Part shown: positions 33,665-34,804 of the stretch, one piece after another
Layout of the letters: the number at the start of each line of letters is the position of its first letter
Position numbering within the stretch: position 1 is the first letter of the stretch
Origin: Pseudomonas sp. PA27(2017)
GTDB lineage: Bacteria > Pseudomonadota > Gammaproteobacteria > Pseudomonadales > Pseudomonadaceae
Length of the DNA: 34,804 bases
Direction: 5' to 3'
Assembly (NCBI RefSeq): GCF_001945445.1
Contig: NZ_MSXW01000057.1
Span: 1,001 to 35,804 of the forward strand
The notes under the pieces: generated by a model
Databases searched by the model: none
What the model saw: only the letters and a program-made list of their open reading frames with translations
Told to the model about the DNA's origin: nothing
Program-made: the position numbers and the translations under genes

Positions 33665-33685
33665 CCGGGACAGGTGGCCCGGTTT
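33665..33685 (+). terminator. Weak hairpin after gshA
   Basis: CCGGG (33665-33669) pairs with CCCGG (33678-33682), followed by TTT. A 5-bp stem and short T-run make it only a possible terminator. Confidence 0.3.
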
Positions 33686-33738
33686 GACCAGACGGATTTG
33701 GCTAGCATGGTTTGCAAGCCTCTTTGCGAATCCCTCTC

Positions 33739-33975
33739 ATGAGCCACCGCGACAACAAGCAACACTGGAGCCTGGAAAGCCTCACCAAGGCCTACCAGCA
33801 GGGCTATATGGCGGGCCTCGCCGGTCACGCTGCCGACACCCTGCCCTTCGCCGACAGCATTCCTGCTGCTGCCTGGGAGGCCGGCTGGGTCGATGGCGAA
33901 GGCCAGCGGCGGCTAAGCGCAGAGAAGCTCAACCGCTCTCCAGGCAGTGCACCTGGTGCCAAGAAGCGGGCCTGA
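33739..33975 (+). CDS. Ribosome modulation factor family protein
   Basis: A 78-residue basic protein. Residues about 13-57 (LTKAYQQGYMAGLAG...PF...AAAWEAGWVDGEGQRRL) align with the RMF core (RAHQRGYQAGIAG...PY...QWLGGWREA), including GY-x-AG-x-AG and W-x-x-GW. RMF joins 70S ribosomes into inactive dimers in stationary phase. This protein differs from the standard Rmf by a longer N-terminus and a Ser/Lys-rich tail, so it is probably a paralogue; I give no symbol. The ATG at 33739 is the first good start in frame; no strong Shine-Dalgarno is seen. It lies between gshA and a MarR gene. Whether it dimerises ribosomes is unknown. Confidence 0.75.
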   Translation: MSHRDNKQHWSLESLTKAYQQGYMAGLAGHAADTLPFADSIPAAAWEAGWVDGEGQRRLSAEKLNRSPGSAPGAKKRA

Positions 33976-34060
33976 GTCGATGCGCCTGCCTCCTCGACGC
34001 TGGTCAGCCAGCGCACCACGGTGCAAAATGCTTAATTCGCTTAACTGAAGAAGCCAAGCC

Positions 34061-34540
34061 ATGAGCAACGTTTCCAGCCAGATGGACACTTCGCCCGCGA
34101 CCAGCGCTCCTGGTGACGCGCTGCCTGACAGCTGGCTGGACACCCTGGTGGGTTATGCGCTGCGTCGCGCCCAACTGAAGGTATTCCAGCACCTGGTCGG
34201 CAACCTGGCCCAGCATGACCTGCGCCCGGCACAGTTCACCGCGATGGTGATCATCGACAACGAGCCGGGCCTGATGCAGGCCGACCTGGCCCGCCAATTG
34301 GCCATCGAGCCGCCACAACTGGTACCGCTGCTCAACAAGCTGGAAAGCCGTGGCTTGGCCCAGCGTGTTCGCGGCGTGCAGGACAAGCGCGCCTATGGCG
34401 TGTTTCTCACCAAGGCAGGCATCGCCCTGCTCGGCCAGCTCAAGGCCATCGCCGTGGCCAGCGACGAAGCGGCTACCGCCGCCCTCGACGACGACGAACG
34501 TAACCAGCTGCTGCGGTTGCTGCATAAGATCAACGGCTAA
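34061..34540 (+). CDS. MarR-family transcriptional regulator
   Basis: A 159-residue winged-helix repressor, likely dimeric. The DNA-binding part contains LRPAQFTAMVIIDNEPGLMQ, ADLARQLAIEPPQLVPLLNKLE and the wing SRGLAQRVRGVQDKRAYGVFLTKAG with the typical D-x-R. Helices at both ends (about 20-45 and 125-155) would form the dimer interface. The ligand and targets are not visible; MarR proteins often answer to phenolic or oxidative signals and control a neighbour. GAAGAAG lies a few nt before the ATG. It starts 85 nt after the RMF-like gene, and REP repeats follow its end. Confidence 0.9.
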   Translation: MSNVSSQMDTSPATSAPGDALPDSWLDTLVGYALRRAQLKVFQHLVGNLAQHDLRPAQFTAMVIIDNEPGLMQADLARQLAIEPPQLVPLLNKLESRGLAQRVRGVQDKRAYGVFLTKAGIALLGQLKAIAVASDEAATAALDDDERNQLLRLLHKING

Positions 34541-34591
34541 GGCGGCTTGGGAGAGGCCGCTTGAAGGCAGAAGCGGCAACTCAAACCAACC

Positions 34592-34684
34592 TGTGGGAGC
34601 CCCGACCTCGGGGCGAAACGATTGCAGCCTGACCGCCTATCGGCGGTGCCTGACTAATTCGCCGCGAGGTCGCGGCTTGTATGT
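34592..34684. repeat. Inverted REP doublet (REPIN-like)
   Basis: REP 1 (34592-34620) starts TGTGGGAG and contains CCCCGACCTCGGGG. REP 2 (34657-34684) is its inverse: on the minus strand it reads CAAGCCGCGACCTCGCGGCG. A palindrome, ACCGCC/GGCGGT (34632-34647), lies between them. Two imprecise copies in opposite orientation flanking a short spacer are the standard Pseudomonas REPIN layout. The 52 nt between the MarR stop and REP 1 contain only a weak GCGGC/GCCGC hairpin. Confidence 0.8.
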
Positions 34685-34804
34685 TCTAGGCTAGGAACCT
34701 GTCGGGGGTGGAGGGACATGCGCGGCTTCTGCAAGCGACAAGCCAGACAGTGGGAGAATTCCCCCACCCCATACTCACCGCAAACGCCGATAAGGAATCC
34801 TTCG
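34685..34804 (+). promoter_or_regulatory. Leader of a gene beyond the right edge
   Basis: No supported gene lies here. GTGGG (34750-34754) and CCCAC (34763-34767) form a small hairpin, and TAAGGAAT (34790-34797) near the edge looks like a Shine-Dalgarno whose start codon would fall just outside the window. The downstream gene cannot be named from this. Confidence 0.35.

Noticed and set aside
33684..33708. TTGACC / TAGCAT as a sigma-70 promoter for the RMF-like gene
   Set aside because: The spacer is only 13 nt, too short for normal use.
33698..33716. Possible sigma-54 promoter (TGGC...TTGC) before the RMF-like gene
   Set aside because: The spacing between the GG and GC elements is 12 nt instead of 10, so it does not fit the consensus.
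34718..34804. ATG with GGAGGGAC just upstream, open to the right edge
   Set aside because: The 29 codons include several rare ones for this genome type (AGA, AGG, ATA, CGA) and no recognisable protein start. A better Shine-Dalgarno lies at the very edge.

Overview
The window is GC-rich chromosomal DNA from a Pseudomonas-type gammaproteobacterium. The evidence is gene content and order. accC / DUF4272 / prmA / DUF3426 / dusB / fis / purH / purD / retS matches, from memory, the PA4848-PA4856 block of P. aeruginosa PAO1. pckA / hslO / PAP2 / hslR / rimA-rimB-rimK / ldcA / envZ(amgS) / ompR(amgR) / tex / thioesterase / gshA matches the PA5192-PA5203 block. Here the two blocks lie about 4.5 kb apart, joined by a LysR regulator, an ATP:ADP-antiporter-like transporter and a RecQ-like helicase. 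I see no prophage, integrase, transposase, CRISPR array, rRNA or tRNA. The species cannot be named from the sequence alone.

Layout. 1-833: end of accC, its terminator and a DUF4272 protein. 900-3288: prmA and a zinc-ribbon/DUF3426 membrane protein with a Pro-Ala hexanucleotide repeat. 3490-4805: dusB-fis operon behind a promoter with a GC-rich discriminator. 4881-7973: purH and purD, separated by a 198-nt gap full of inverted repeats. 8133-10919: retS, the hybrid sensor of the Gac/Rsm network. 10977-15169: LysR gene converging on the transporter and recQ. 15399-17981: pckA and hslO, both minus. 18195-19446: PAP2 phosphatase (plus) and hslR (minus). 19537-22664: rimA-rimB-rimK-ldcA. 22669-26457: a 1262-residue membrane-anchored PAS/GGDEF/EAL protein (minus). 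26548-28689: ompR-envZ (minus). 28955-33610: tex, a hotdog thioesterase, then gshA behind a 354-nt gap holding a composite repeat. 33739-34540: an RMF-family small protein and a MarR regulator. 34541-34804: a REP doublet and the leader of a gene beyond the edge.

How the genes fit together. Many act on translation machinery or its regulation: PrmA (ribosomal protein L11), DusB (tRNA dihydrouridine), RimK (ribosomal protein S6), HslR (50S recycling), an RMF-like protein and Tex. A second theme is signalling between motile and sessile life: RetS, the c-di-GMP phosphodiesterase RimA, and the large GGDEF/EAL protein. The rest is core metabolism (purines, gluconeogenesis, glutathione, murein recycling) and stress response (Hsp33, AmgRS).

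The least explained signals are the intergenic repeats: nested inverted repeats between purH and purD, GTAGGGTGGA-bounded hairpins at two loci, and an inverted REP pair near the right edge. Also worth attention are a RecQ-like helicase whose zinc cysteines sit after its winged-helix-like region, and a divergent RMF paralogue. I found no clear undescribed multi-gene system.
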